From contig SADC01000909.1 in NCBI GenBank assembly GCA_004194705.1, positions 372,001 to 436,000 of the forward strand: a DNA stretch of 64,000 nt. Direction: 5' to 3'. This document shows positions 1 through 11,637 of this stretch, piece by piece. The DNA is from Ditylenchus dipsaci (lineage: Eukaryota; Nematoda; Chromadorea; Rhabditida; Anguinidae). Position numbers and translations under genes: made by a program. Within the stretch, counting starts at the first letter, position 1, and every line of letters begins with the position of its first letter. The notes under the pieces were generated by a model that worked only from the letters and a program-made list of their open reading frames with translations, did not search any database and was not told the DNA's origin.

Positions 1-3000
1 GGAGTCAACATGGAGAGCCATTACTCAAGACCGCAAAAGGAAGAAGCTGCCCATAGACAACTGCCAGCTGGTTGGGAGAAACATGAAGGTCAGAGCGAGG
101 TTTCCAGCCCGAGAAAGTCCACCCATACCCAAGAATTCTTTTCAAGATCCCTCTGTGGTGTTTGAGCCGTATACAAAATTTTGGGCAAACATTTTTTTAA
201 CTTGTGAGACAACTTTTTCTCAATTTGCGTATTGTTTTTTTTTTCCAAAACTCAATATCAAATCAAGGAACAACTTAGAGTGAAGTTGAGCTGGTTCATT
301 ATTTATGAATAGAATTTGTCGCTCTATTGCTGAATGCTCTTATCTATATTTTCAGATCCTTCTGGTTTTTCCTATTATTGGCACGTGGACAGTGGGACTA
401 TTCAACGTGATCCACCACCTCCTAAACGCCCAGTAAATAATAATATTTTTAATATTTATTATTTTTTTGAATATAATTTTTCAAGGTGATACCCGAAGAA
501 GTGCCTTTGCCCATTAATGTGGCTCAACAAACTATTCCTCTGCAAATTCCTCTCCCTCCACCTCCCCAAGAACCAATTATTGAGGAGCACGCTTTTAGGC
601 AGACAACCACGAAGCGAAGAGTCGAGAATCAGGATGAAAGTAGTGATACTGAGACTAATACCGACAAAAAAGTGAGTTAATATATTAAAAACTGAAGTGG
701 TAAAGTGAAAATACGTAATGGGTACTTTGGGACGAACGACCTGCGACTCGCTACAAATTGTGACTCGCTACTGCGACTCGCTACAATTGCGACTCGCTAC
801 AGATTGAATTTTCTATTGTTATGTGGGTACAGATTGTTGTACCAGACGAATTGTTGGCCGCTTCGCGGCCAAGGAATAGGGGAACATGTAGTACATGTTT
901 TTGGGTGAAATGGACAAAAAAGTTAAAGTGTAGCGAGTCGCAAAAAGTGTAGCGAGTCACAATTGTAGCGAGTCGAAGTTTTACCTTTGGGACAATGACC
1001 TACTTTTATAATGACTATTTCATTATACCAAAAGAGAAACTAATCTCCTGAATTTGAGTCACAAAATAGTAGACTTTATATGGTCAAACTAGACTGACTA
1101 AGTAATTCCATACCAAAGAAATCACGGCCTGTCTAGCGAAATCTTTCATTACCTCCGGATGTGCTATTCCAATGAAAATAGACTGCCTCATATCCGAGTC
1201 CAAAAAACTTATTATTTTTTACATTAAAGGCTAGGTGGGTTTTACCACCGGTCGATTAAATTGCGATTTCGTTGTTTCAATTTTTAATAGTCGGTTTACC
1301 TGCCTAGGACCAGTTTTTTTTTGGCGTAAATCAGAAAACCCGGTTTTCTATTTTTAGTTTATTGGTTTTGAATGGTTTCTGGTTAACCGACCTAAAACCA
1401 TTCAGATAAAGCTTAAGTCCTGTTTATGGCGATTTCAACCACCATGCGTAAAAAGGGCATAACATCATTTTGTCCAGAATGGGTTTTATTCGGTAAAATA
1501 GTTATTGTTTTGCGGTTGTTACTCTAGCTTAATTCTCCCATCATTTTTTGCCACTGAGTGGTGGACCTCATTTGTTGAGGAATAGGCATTATTGATTTTG
1601 TGGCTGGCTAATTTTTGAAATATTTGGAAAGAGGGTATGAGTTTGGAGAAAGGAGAGCAACCTATGGCTATGCAACACATAAAAGGGTTCCCTTTCCCTC
1701 ATTAATCATCCCAATGGCTGGGGTGGCATATAGTTTATGGCCCGACTGACTGGATAGCTGACTCAAACACTTCCGCTCGTTTTGACAGCAAAAAATAAGA
1801 ACAAGTGAAAAAATTGAAACAAAAATTTTTGAATTAGTGTCTTTTAAAGTTTGTACCTTTTGATAGCATTTTTTTATTTTTTAGCTTACAAATTAATTCA
1901 CCTTGTTAGGCGCAAGGTAGGCTAGGCATAAAATAGCAGGCTAGACAGTACATATGTTTCACAGAAATGCAAAAAAACTGAAAAAATTACTTTTGGTCCC
2001 ATTTTTCTATAAATAGAAAGGGAGGCCAAAAGGCTACGATCCAAAAATTACTAGTAAAGTATTGACCGCTAATTTACAGTAAGTTTTTTTTCTTAGTTTC
2101 TGCTCTATCATGAAGTGCCAATCTAAAAGAGAGAGCAGTTTTTAAAAAAGAATGCTCTTTGCTATTTTAAAATAGTTTTTTGATGAAAAAGTTCGACATA
2201 CAATTTTTTTCGCTTCAATATTTCAAATTTTTTGAACGATGCTTATTGGCTTACTATTCAAGTCACTCTTCATATGAAAATTAAAAATGCTACTTGGTAT
2301 CCTTGATTTCTATAAAGATTTCTTCAAAAAGTTAGCAATGGCTTCAGCCACGTCTATAAATTATTTTGCGGTTTCAATCAAAATATAAAATAATGTTTAA
2401 CAAAAGTTTGACCCAGTGATTTTCATTAACACTAGTTGATAACGGTTGTTTGCAGACATCTACTCGATTCATGGTCAGATCCTTGGGATGGCTAGAAATT
2501 CCTGAAGAGGAGCTAACCGCCGAAAGAAGCACACGAGCAGTCAACAAAGCTATTTTAGAGCTGTCATCATCTGCTCACAGAATACCTGACACTGAAAAGT
2601 GGGGTGGTGGCAAGGAACTTATTTTGGAACTAAATGATAAAGAGTTGACTTTGCTGGACCCTGAAAACATGAATGTGGTCAACAAACACACTATACAGCA
2701 GATTAGGGTATGGGGGTCGGCAAAGACAATGCTAGGTGAGTCAATTTTCATTTGTTTACACGTTTTTACACTTATTACTAGTATATTTAGGGACTTTGCA
2801 TATGTAGCTAGAGATAAGAATTCCGGAAAACGTTTTCTGTGCCATGTGTTCAGATGTGATTCACCGGCAAAAGTAATTGCCAATAATTTGAAGGACATTT
2901 GCAAGAGACTAATGACTCAGAGAAGACCTGCATCTTTGCACAATACTGAATTTGTGCCAGAAAAGCGAATCACAAGTAAGAAAAAATGTTGCTTCTGCTG

Positions 3001-6000
3001 TTGCGATCCTACACCACTGACCTACTTAAAATTGGGAACTATTCCGACAGGAAACCAACCTTTAATCAGCGCTCACATACTCAGGGCACCGTTTAGGGTA
3101 AGATAACAATGTTTGTTTGCTCGCTCAGCATGATATCCGAAGAAAAACTTCTGATCAACAGCTTGGTGTAGTTACCTACTTCAGATAGATTCAACCCTCG
3201 ATAATGTGGAGCTCTTAGCTCTTTTTGGTTGCATTTGACTTAACATGCTATTTTTTCATCGAATCGCTGGAAAAATGTAGACATTAGGTGAATAAATTTT
3301 TTTGAAAAATAAAATTTAAAAACAATAGGGGAATAAGGAAAAATAAAAAAACCCTCGAAAAAACAACAAGGAGGACCTAATCAAATTATTTTCGGAGGGA
3401 CCCCCAGCACATATAGAGCTCAGTTGGACATCGTTAGATGTTTATAAAATTTCAAATCTAAGTAAATAGTACTTTTTTGTATGATAGCTAAAGTGAAGTC
3501 CTAAACCTTGGCTTTATATTATTATATGAAACATGTGCACTTGTCAATATCAATCGAAAAATTACCATTCTTAAGCCAATACAAAGTTGCGAAAATAAAA
3601 TAGTAGAACTTAACTGGAAAGGGTAAAGTTCAAAAATCATGGAATTATTCCGTTATTCAAACCCTCATTTTTTCCCCAAAACAATAAGTATTAAGCAAGC
3701 CAAGTCAAAAATTTAATACCTAAATCATGGGTATGCACGGGTATGTATTCTTGCAGTACAACAGTTAGACAACAAGAACTCTTTCGAAAAACAATGAAAA
3801 TAACATTTTATTCTCCGCCAAACAATAACCATCTTCAACAAATGTACGTACGTCAACAAAACAATAATTTACACCTAACTGTTTTATTTCCTGACAACTT
3901 TCTGCCACCTGAATTGAAGATGATCAAATAAAAAAGTTTGTGAATTCACTTACTCACCACAGTTTCATAATCAATCCCACTATTACGGTCCATGACACAG
4001 CTATAATGCAAATAAATACACTTTGTTCGAAATGTAGCGTCGCCGTTCGAAGAATCTTATTTTCATTCCCGAGCATGACCTGTAAATGAGAGAGTAAAAT
4101 TAGCCAATAAATTTTGACAATTTTTTAGACCATCGAAAAATATGACATAGCAAAACCCACTAGAGCTCGAGTAGTAAGTTGGGAGAATGTGTAGGAGACA
4201 GTCAGTTTGTTCACACATTGTTCGTAATGTAGAAATTGAAATATTTCGTTCAGTGTCTCAACTGGTAAGAAACGTTTAGGAGGTCTTCGTTCAATGCCCA
4301 TCATTTAAATTTCCATATAAATAAAAGTAATTTGAGTGGTGATAGCATAGTATAGAGAAATAGGAAATAACATAGTGGTTGCGAAAATTGACAGGCATTG
4401 ATGTTTGACGGATGTGACAAGTTGCAATCTCATCTTTCGTGTTTTGACTGCAAGTACACCTCGAACGCGAGTGTGACTGCACCTCGACATCGACTGTGAG
4501 CACACTATGACCACCACCTCGACCAAGGACTGTGAGCAAGGGGTATATTTCGAGGCTGTTTCACATATATTCCTCGGTCCCTAAAATTCCTCAGTCAGGC
4601 AAAGTTACGGATCGTGCATATGCGTGGAAAATGCACGTGTTTTTAATTACCGGCATGCCTGAGGGCAAGCCTGGGTGTTTCAGTTCATGAGGAGCGCCGG
4701 TTTATCGAAGCTTGACTGTAACTAGTTATAGGTAAAGGATTTTGCGAATCATCTACAATTCTTGTCAGTATCTTTTTGCCGGCTTTCAGAGCATGTACAA
4801 AATTTCTTACTAAGAAATAGGTGGAAAATTTCTCAAAAGTTAAAAAAGAAGTGGTAAGTTGCGGTTGTTTAAGTTAAGTCAATTCAGCACTCTAAAAAAA
4901 AGTTCAGTTATCCATCAACCATTTCTTTTTTAAATTGATTGTCTTCAAAATAGCATATTCTTAGTCAAAATTTTTTGCTAAAAGCCTTTTGCCAATGACG
5001 TTGCATTTAGAAGAGTCTCTGCTTCTCACGCCTATTGATGAGCCAAAGCGGAACATTCGATGTCACTTTATTGGCGTCACTCAAGTGCCTAGAGTAAGTG
5101 CCATTCAAATCTTTTTTCTCAAGAATATTGACGATCCTGCATTTGCAGGCCACCGGCATAGAAGTGCTGAACGAAGCAGTGGACCGGTTGGTCAACCAAG
5201 TGCGACCAGATCGGTGGGTGCTCTGTGATGTGTCCATAGCTCCATCCACAATTGTCATCACTGAGTTAAATGGCAACAAAATAGCTCAATGCAGGGTCCG
5301 CTACTTGTCCTTTCTCGCATTGGACATGACACTAGGTGAAACTTTTATGGCTTTGACTTATTATATTTTTGTGATCTTTTTTTTTGCTTTAGACGGTGTG
5401 CTTTCATTATGCACACGTCCTCAGAAAATTTCATGTGCTACGTCTTTCATGTGGAGCCCACTGCTGGTACCATGGCAAAAACTATCGAGGTAAATTCGCG
5501 GAGCAAGCAAAATATTTCTGATTTTTATAAGAGGGTGGTGCGGTTACGCTTAATTTGGTCCTAACCAGTTCTTGTTTATTCTCTCTAATAGACGGATCCC
5601 CATGCAAAAGCGTGTTTTTGGCATTTTGTTTTTTTAAATACTGCTCTCGGGCAAGTTATCTCTCAACAGGCAGTGAGATGAGCTTCAAATAGAAGGGTGA
5701 TTTGTCTAAGAAAAGTCTCAAAAAAGTCAAAAACACAATGCCAAAAACACGATTTAAATTTAGGGAGCCCAGTCCTTTTTGTACTGGGTTTTTGTTTTTG
5801 GATAATATGTCAGCAATGTTTCCGCTTTGATTTAGCAACCATGTAGCACCTTGCTTTATGCGAGAAAATTATAGAAACTTGTCTGATAAAAATGACCATA
5901 ATACAGGTTTCTCATCTCAAAATTTCGAAATCAAGTACATTTGGCCAAATGTATTGGGTGGAACATAATTATTCCCGGTTTTTTGAAACTAATTTTTAAG

Positions 6001-8569
6001 CATCGAAATTATTTCGAAAAATTATGCTTAATACACAATTATGTAGCGCTGTGATCCCTCTTCAAGATGTGCAATCAGTATTCTTGCAGTATTTTGAAAA
6101 ATTCGGCGTTTGGTCTCCACACTAGTGATGTCATTATAAGTGGTTTACACGTATTTTCATCGCTTTAACTGGTCAAAAATTTGATTCAAGATCAAGCGCT
6201 GTGATAACATCTTAAAGCTATCTTGTAGCGCAGTTCAAGAGCTAAAAGACTTACTTTACAGAATAACTTTTGAAAAAGCGGTTGTGGAGATGTGCACTTT
6301 AAAAAAGATCAATTTTTTTAAATACTCAAATTGAAAACACCTCTCAAAATATGTAAATCCCCTCTCAAATTTCAAATTTACCCCTCAAGTTTGCATTTAT
6401 ATTAAAATAATGCAGTAAATTTTGCGGGAATCCGAATTTTATAGTCAAAAAGGACTTGCATCGCTCAGAATTCCACCCTGGAGCGGCCAGAAGCCCTTGA
6501 AAGTTAATTTTTTTAGGGTTTACTAAAGGGGGAGTAAACTTTTTGCAAAAATTCGACTGGGCGGATCAGAATTGCAGTCCGATGGGCTTAGTCGTTTAGA
6601 ATTCCAGGTTTTCGGTTGTTTTGAGTGGTTTAGGGTGGAATTCTGAGCGATTAAGCCGATCGGACTGGAATTCTGATCCGCCCGATCGAATTTTCGCAAA
6701 ATGTTTGCCCCTTTAGTAAACCCTTAAAAAACCAACTTTCAGGGGCTTCTGGCCGCTCCAGGGTGGAATTCTGAGCAGTCCAAGTCCTTATTGACCATAA
6801 AATTCGGATTCCCGCAAAATTTACTGCAATATTTCACTAAAAATGTAAATTTTAGGGGGTAAAATTGAAATTTGAGGGGGATTTACACATTTTGTGCGAA
6901 ATTCAAATTTGAGGGGGTAAAAAGCAAATTTGAGGGGGGATTTACATATTTTGAGGGGTGTTTTCAACAACAGCCTTTTTTTAAAAATGACCAAATTCAA
7001 GTTTTTCGGATTTACGGTCATTTTAACAAAATTGATTTTTTTTAAACTGCATATCTCCACAACCGGTTTTTCAAAAATTATTCTGTTCAAAATACTGCGA
7101 GAATACCGATAGCACAATTTGAAGAGGGATAACAGCACTACACAATGGTGTATTAAGAATAACTTTTTGAGATGATTCCGATGCTTAAAAATTAGTTTCA
7201 AAAACCGCGGATAATTATGTTCCAATCCAACAGTACAATTTGGTCATTTTTCGGCAAAAAGTGCCATGTTATCCGGTGCTTGTTAACTTTTGAGCACTAA
7301 AAATAAAGATTTGAACCTAAAATTTCAAAATTTTAAAGCTTTTGGTTCTCAATAAACTACAAATCTTTAAAGGGTTATTGCCACCTTTTTTTAATTTTCC
7401 CCCGCTAATTCAAATTTTTTTTGCCTAATCATTCAACTTCTGTTCGGATTTTTCAATTTGGTTTCTAACAAAACAAGGTCTAAAATTTAATTTCAGGTAT
7501 AGTTTTGTTAGAAATTAAGTAGAAAAATTCGTGCGTAAATTCAACGATAAAGAAAAAAATTGAATTGGCGGGGGACAACCGTTTTCGGGGACGGCAATGG
7601 CCCTTTAAATAAAATACAGATGAGAACGCTGTCATAATAATAAAAAATTTACTTCCTGAAACTAAAACTTTTCTGTGATATATTTATGTAAACTTGAGTG
7701 GGAAAAAATGATTCCGATTTCAGGCAGCCTGCAAGCTGAGATACCAAAAAGTGCTAGACGCACACATGAATAGGCAAAGCCCTTTGATGCAAGCCAGCCA
7801 GCACTCTAATGGTAAATTCAAATGCAGGGTGTCTTTAAAATTCCGCGAGATAAAAATAAATAACGGTGAAAAGTTGGTTTGGCTCAGGGCTGTGGTTTTA
7901 ACCGTTCAAGATTTAAAAAAATTAACCGGTCGAATTCTGATTTTATCCAAAAGTAAATTGATTTTCGTTGCAACATGCGAGCAAAGGATATCTGCAAAAA
8001 ATATCATGAGCGAAAAATATCATTTAGCTGATGCAACATTGAATCATTCGGCCTACTTGGCGTCATTTTTGTCTTTTTTTCTTAAATATTTTCCGGCAGG
8101 TTATAAAAAAACGAAATTTGACGATTTTAATCAATATGAGTTTTCTTTTCGGAAAATGTGAATTTTCGAGCCATCTTGCATTATTAAAGGACCCTGTCTC
8201 TTCCTTATCATGGCAATTTGAAAGGTTTGAATGCGCGCGGGACCACAAAGATTTTGTCAATAATGTTTTCGAATTATTTTTTTGTTTATGTTCTATTTGG
8301 TATGAATCACACTATGACAGTGACAGTTATGGAGCAGTGAAAGGCAAGCAACCTTGGGCTCGACTAGTGATTGGTTCTAAATTTTGAACAAATTTACTGA
8401 TTTTATTTTCTAAACAATAAGCAGAAATGCAAAAAAATTCGAAATTATTATTGACAAAATGTGTGTGGTCCCGCGCGCATTCAAACCTTTCAAATTGCCA
8501 TGATAAGGAAGAGACAGGGCCCTTTAAATTAACTCAAAAAAAGTAATATTTTCGCTTTCAGGTTTTTGA
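1..8569 (+). CDS. APBB1: Fe65-family adaptor (amyloid-beta precursor protein-binding family B), 5'-partial
   Basis: Fe65 proteins are cytoplasmic/nuclear adaptors whose WW and two PTB domains bind partners such as Mena/Ena and the APP tail (family knowledge). Exons read here: 1-88, 356-432, 486-671, 2456-2735, 2791-2975, 5011-5093, 5149-5335, 5393-5489, 7724-7811, 8562-8569, about 426 codons from the window edge. The WW domain (about codons 21-52) starts LPAGWEKHE and crosses intron 1 into DPSGFSYYWHVDSG. A proline/acid linker follows. PTB1 (about 118-270) contains IRVWG and DFAYVARDK. PTB2 (about 285-410) contains CHFIGVTQVP, CRVRYLSFL and AFIMHTSSENF, then the C-terminal helix AACKLRYQKVLDA. 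Two junctions need one extra base: at 2712-2716, giving VGKDNARDFAY, and near 5317, giving IGHDTRRCAFIM. The tail after 7811 is short, and its final 8-bp exon (G-F-stop) is the least certain part. An ATG at 10-12 may be the start, but coding could continue left of the window. Confidence 0.9.
742..975. repeat. Fold-back element with clustered 14-bp motifs in its arms
   Basis: This lies in Fe65 intron 3. The left arm carries four spaced copies of TGCGACTCGCTACA or a one-base variant (742-801). The right arm carries three copies in reverse orientation (TGTAGCGAGTCGC, 927-975). A short GGCCGCTTCGCGGCC hairpin lies between them. The layout of clustered short motifs in inverted orientation resembles transposase-binding subterminal repeats. 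Confidence 0.7.
3112..5010. other. Large Fe65 intron without recognisable coding sequence
   Basis: This AT-rich intron between PTB1 and the start of PTB2 holds no open frame with a recognisable domain. A patch rich in GAGTGTGACTGC and CTCGACATCGAC near 4460-4530 resembles the arms of the elements at 42.2-42.7 kb, so a decayed relative may be present. Confidence 0.5.
5958..7222. repeat. 1.26-kb fold-back element in an Fe65 intron
   Basis: The outer arms match as diverged reverse complements (5958-6130 against 7070-7222; for example TTTGAAACTAATTTTTAAGC on the left and GCTTAAAAATTAGTTTCAAA on the right). Inner arms at 6330-6600 and 6630-6960 also pair, around a centre near 6617. Open frames on both strands here are by-products of the symmetry. 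Confidence 0.85.
7365..7612. repeat. Inverted-repeat MITE (family A, diverged copy)
   Basis: This palindromic element of about 250 bp has a centre holding GGTTTCTAACAAAACAAGGT, and on the other arm a GTTTTGTTAGAAA complement. The same centre occurs in the elements at 45443-45674 and 51116-51345, so it is a diverged member of one family. Confidence 0.7.
8185..8527. repeat. Inverted-repeat MITE
   Basis: The left arm from about 8190 (GACCCTGTCTCTTCCTTATC, then GGCAATTTGAAAGG) is the reverse complement of 8460-8520 (CCTTTCAAATTGCCATGATA). The arms are about 90 bp and nearly identical, with an unrelated 150-bp centre. It sits in the last Fe65 intron. Confidence 0.8.
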
Positions 8570-8652
8570 ACGGATCCACTTGACTACTGTAATAACTTTC
8601 TAGTCTTCCAAAGAGCATTATTTTTCTTTCTACTTTTTCATCGAAACATACA

Positions 8653-8812
8653 CAGTCGAGTCGCGATATAACGCGACCCTTGATATAACGCGACCTTCAA
8701 ATGGTCCTAGCAAAAGGAAGTCAGTCAAATTCACCTTCGATATAACGCGACCCCTGATATACCGCGACCTTTTTACGGTCCCGAGGGGTCGCGTTATATC
8801 GAGACTCGACTG
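8653..8812. mobile_element. Pogo/Tigger-like MITE
   Basis: The terminal inverted repeats begin CAGTCGAGTCGCGATATAAC on the left, and the right end reads GATATAACGCGACCCC-like sequence on the reverse strand. The right end is followed by TA. CAGTCGA..C.CGATATAACG termini are typical of pogo-type Tc1/mariner elements (family knowledge). Confidence 0.65.
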
Positions 8813-9014
8813 TATAGCACTTTGTGTTTTTAGTTTTTGTGTGTGAATCGACTTGCAATTATTTTTTGAATTTTTTTTGGATTAAAATCAAAAATGTTCA
8901 AAAAATGAATTATTATTTTTTGGTTTTGTCATGATGTAAAATTTTATTGAATGCAGTTTCACTTAAACAACTGTGTATAATATAATAAGAGTAATAAGAT
9001 ACCGGTCGCTGAAA

Positions 9015-9028
9015 AATAAATCAATAAA
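9015..9028 (+). promoter_or_regulatory. Probable polyadenylation signals of the Fe65-like gene
   Basis: Two AATAAA hexamers (9015-9020 and 9023-9028) lie about 450 bp after the inferred stop codon, on the coding strand. This is position evidence only. Confidence 0.4.
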
Positions 9029-11615
9029 TTTCTTCGCAAAGTCTCTGTCTACATATTCTAGCACAATAACAACAATAATAATTGGCAGGTTAAAGTGATT
9101 TTTCAGCAATTTTTGTAATTTTATGAACCAAAATCAGTTTTTTGTACTAAATTTATGCTTGGTGTAATAATAAATTTTGGTATAAATTTGACGACAAACA
9201 ATTATTGTCGTCAAAAAATAAGCAAAATTTGCGACAGAAACATGACTATTGTTTAATGATTATTCATTCATGGCCGAAAAATCACTTTTACACAACTGAA
9301 AGACTTTTGTTTCAAAACAAGTTACAGACATAAATTACTGAATAGACTCAACAAATTCATAGAATATTTTCGTGGATCAAAATTTTTGTAGTCACAATTT
9401 TGAAAGCTTTTGAAATATAATTTAACGACGCGTGAAATATTTTAAAATTTATAGTAATTTTTTAAAAATTTAGTTTTATATTGGAGTTAAAAGGATTACT
9501 CTCCCAACACTATGGAATGATTTTTTTCAAAAAATTATGTAATTTGGAACAAAATATTTTTTCTAATAATCTTTCTATCCAAAAATAAGGAAATATTTTT
9601 AGAATGCCTCGAAAGTTTAAGAAAGTTGTAAGCAACAAGGGTATAAAAAACCCGTAAATTGAAGTATCCAAGGATCTTCCGAAAAATAATATGCAATCAA
9701 TGGTCAAATGGATATAATGAATAGGGTGGGTCGTCCAGAACTCAAGGCATTCTAAAATAGGGTACTTATTCTGCTTCTATTGCACGCTTTTTGACATACA
9801 TTCAACGTCGATACCTCAGTATTATAATTATCCGTGATTAGTTTCAGAGTTAGGCCAATGAGCGATTTACGTAAACATATTGGTAAAGTTTGCAAAAAGT
9901 GCAGGTAAAATAAGAAGAATGTTAAACAAATCGAAAAATTAAGCTCGAAGGGATAAAATTGGAATAGTTACATTTTGTCACTTTTTTTAAGATGATTATT
10001 ATGGCTCTTTCAAAAATCCAGAGTTAAAGTAAAGAGTGCTCACGCTTGACTTTTTTGAAATACTCCAATATTATTTTACAAATCGGGACTCCTGAACGAG
10101 CCCTTAAAATATAAGGTACGATATGGTATAATTTAAGTTGACTATTTTTGTAAATTTTTTGAAATATTGAAAAATGCTGTTTATAAGAAGCCTAACTTAT
10201 TTCTCGCCATTGAAAATTTTGAGCGAGAACTATAAAGGAAGGTATCCGACAACAAGTAAACTTTGATTCACAATATCCCATGTTATCCTACAAGTATCGC
10301 ATTGAGACAATTGGATGGTGCACAACCAGAATCACTACTAATTCAAACAAGAACAAATGAGCAGACAATCTACTTAGCCGATTAATTTTAAATCACAATT
10401 ACAAAGCAGCTGAACAACTGTATGAATCTTGTATAAATTGCCTATGAAATAAATTAAGAAAAAACAGCAATAATATCTGGTATAAATAACAAATAAATTA
10501 ATGCAATACTACACCAACATTTTTTGTCAAAGTATTTTTTTTTTGACTAACGGTTCATACACATACTCACACTCAATGGAAAATCAACACATTAGGTGGT
10601 CTACAATGAACGCGTCTGGATGTCACATTTTTCCAATTATTGTCCCGCAAGCCAAAAAATTTTGCGAATTTTTTTCGCCAAAATCGCTCAAAATATGCTA
10701 AAAATGTCTTTAAAATATTAGGTCGTTATTAGAATTTCAAAAAAATGCTTGGTCTCTAAATTTGTTCCGGCACACAGTTCGGTGTCGCGGCTTGCAACAA
10801 AGCACAATTTTGGAAAGGATTAGGAATACCATATTTCCTTTAATACAGCCCTCTCTTGTTTTTTACTAAGATTTCAGAGTTAGGACCATTTTTTATTTAC
10901 AATTTCAAGATTTTTGGGCATCCAAAAAATAAAGCCCTGGGGCTCTATTAGAGGAAATACGATACCAACATCGAAATTACTAAATATTTTATTTATAAAA
11001 GCTTCAATCTTCGAAACATCACAGAAAACACAACACTTATTTTTTCGGTGTCGCGTTATAACGCCTTAAACACTCGGTATTTTTAAAAAAAGGTTATAAT
11101 TGTAAAGTTTATGTTTTCAATCCAACTTTTTGCAATAAATGCACGAAAAGAGAATGGTCGTGTTTTGTATGACGCCTCAAGAAGAAATTTTGAAATTATA
11201 ACATTTCTAATTCAAGTCTAAATTATGGAACAACGAGTTTTGCACCAAAAATGGCTCGACTGCTGCATTAAAAAAATAAACTGCAAAAACGCTACAACGT
11301 TAACGTTCGTTGTATACCAAAGTTAGGAGCAAGATCGAGTTGAAAAATTTCTAGAATTCCAACGTAGGCTGAGTATGTAAACGAGCCATAACCTTTTTTA
11401 AACAACTAAAAAGTGCTTGAAGGACCAGCAAACAACCGACAGTAAAATTAGCTTGTTATGAGAAGTATGTGTTAGCAACAATGAGACTATTTGCAGAGAT
11501 AACAACAACAATAATAATAATCTACTCTTATTTTACTATTAAATGTCTAACTATTCTAAATATAAGTCAAATTCAATAAGATACATTTTTAACATTTACC
11601 CGTAAATGTGTGTTG

Positions 11616-11621
11616 TTTATT
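11616..11621 (-). promoter_or_regulatory. Possible AFF polyadenylation signal
   Basis: An AATAAA on the minus strand lies only about 17 nt after the TAG stop at 11638-11640, implying a very short 3' UTR if it is used. Confidence 0.35.
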
Positions 11622-11637
11622 TAACAAATTTATTGAC

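Larger units (their letters stand above)
8570..11637. other. Intergenic region between convergent Fe65-like and AFF-like genes
   Basis: No coding sequence is recognisable. It contains the pogo-like MITE at 8653, a fold-back at about 9085-9300 (AAAGTGATTTTTCAGC paired with CCGAAAAATCACTTTT) and a 130-bp element at 10838-10970 whose ends read TACCATATTTCCTTTAATA and TATTAGAGGAAATACGATA. Confidence 0.6.

Noticed and set aside
2736..2790. Non-canonical introns in Fe65 with shifted boundaries
   Set aside because: Two Fe65 junctions looked as if the intron began one base late, but adding one base upstream restores conserved residues with ordinary GT-AG sites.
6821..7225. A 134-residue minus-strand protein
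   Set aside because: It lies entirely within one arm of the 5958-7222 fold-back, has low-complexity Phe/Lys/Leu composition and no domain.
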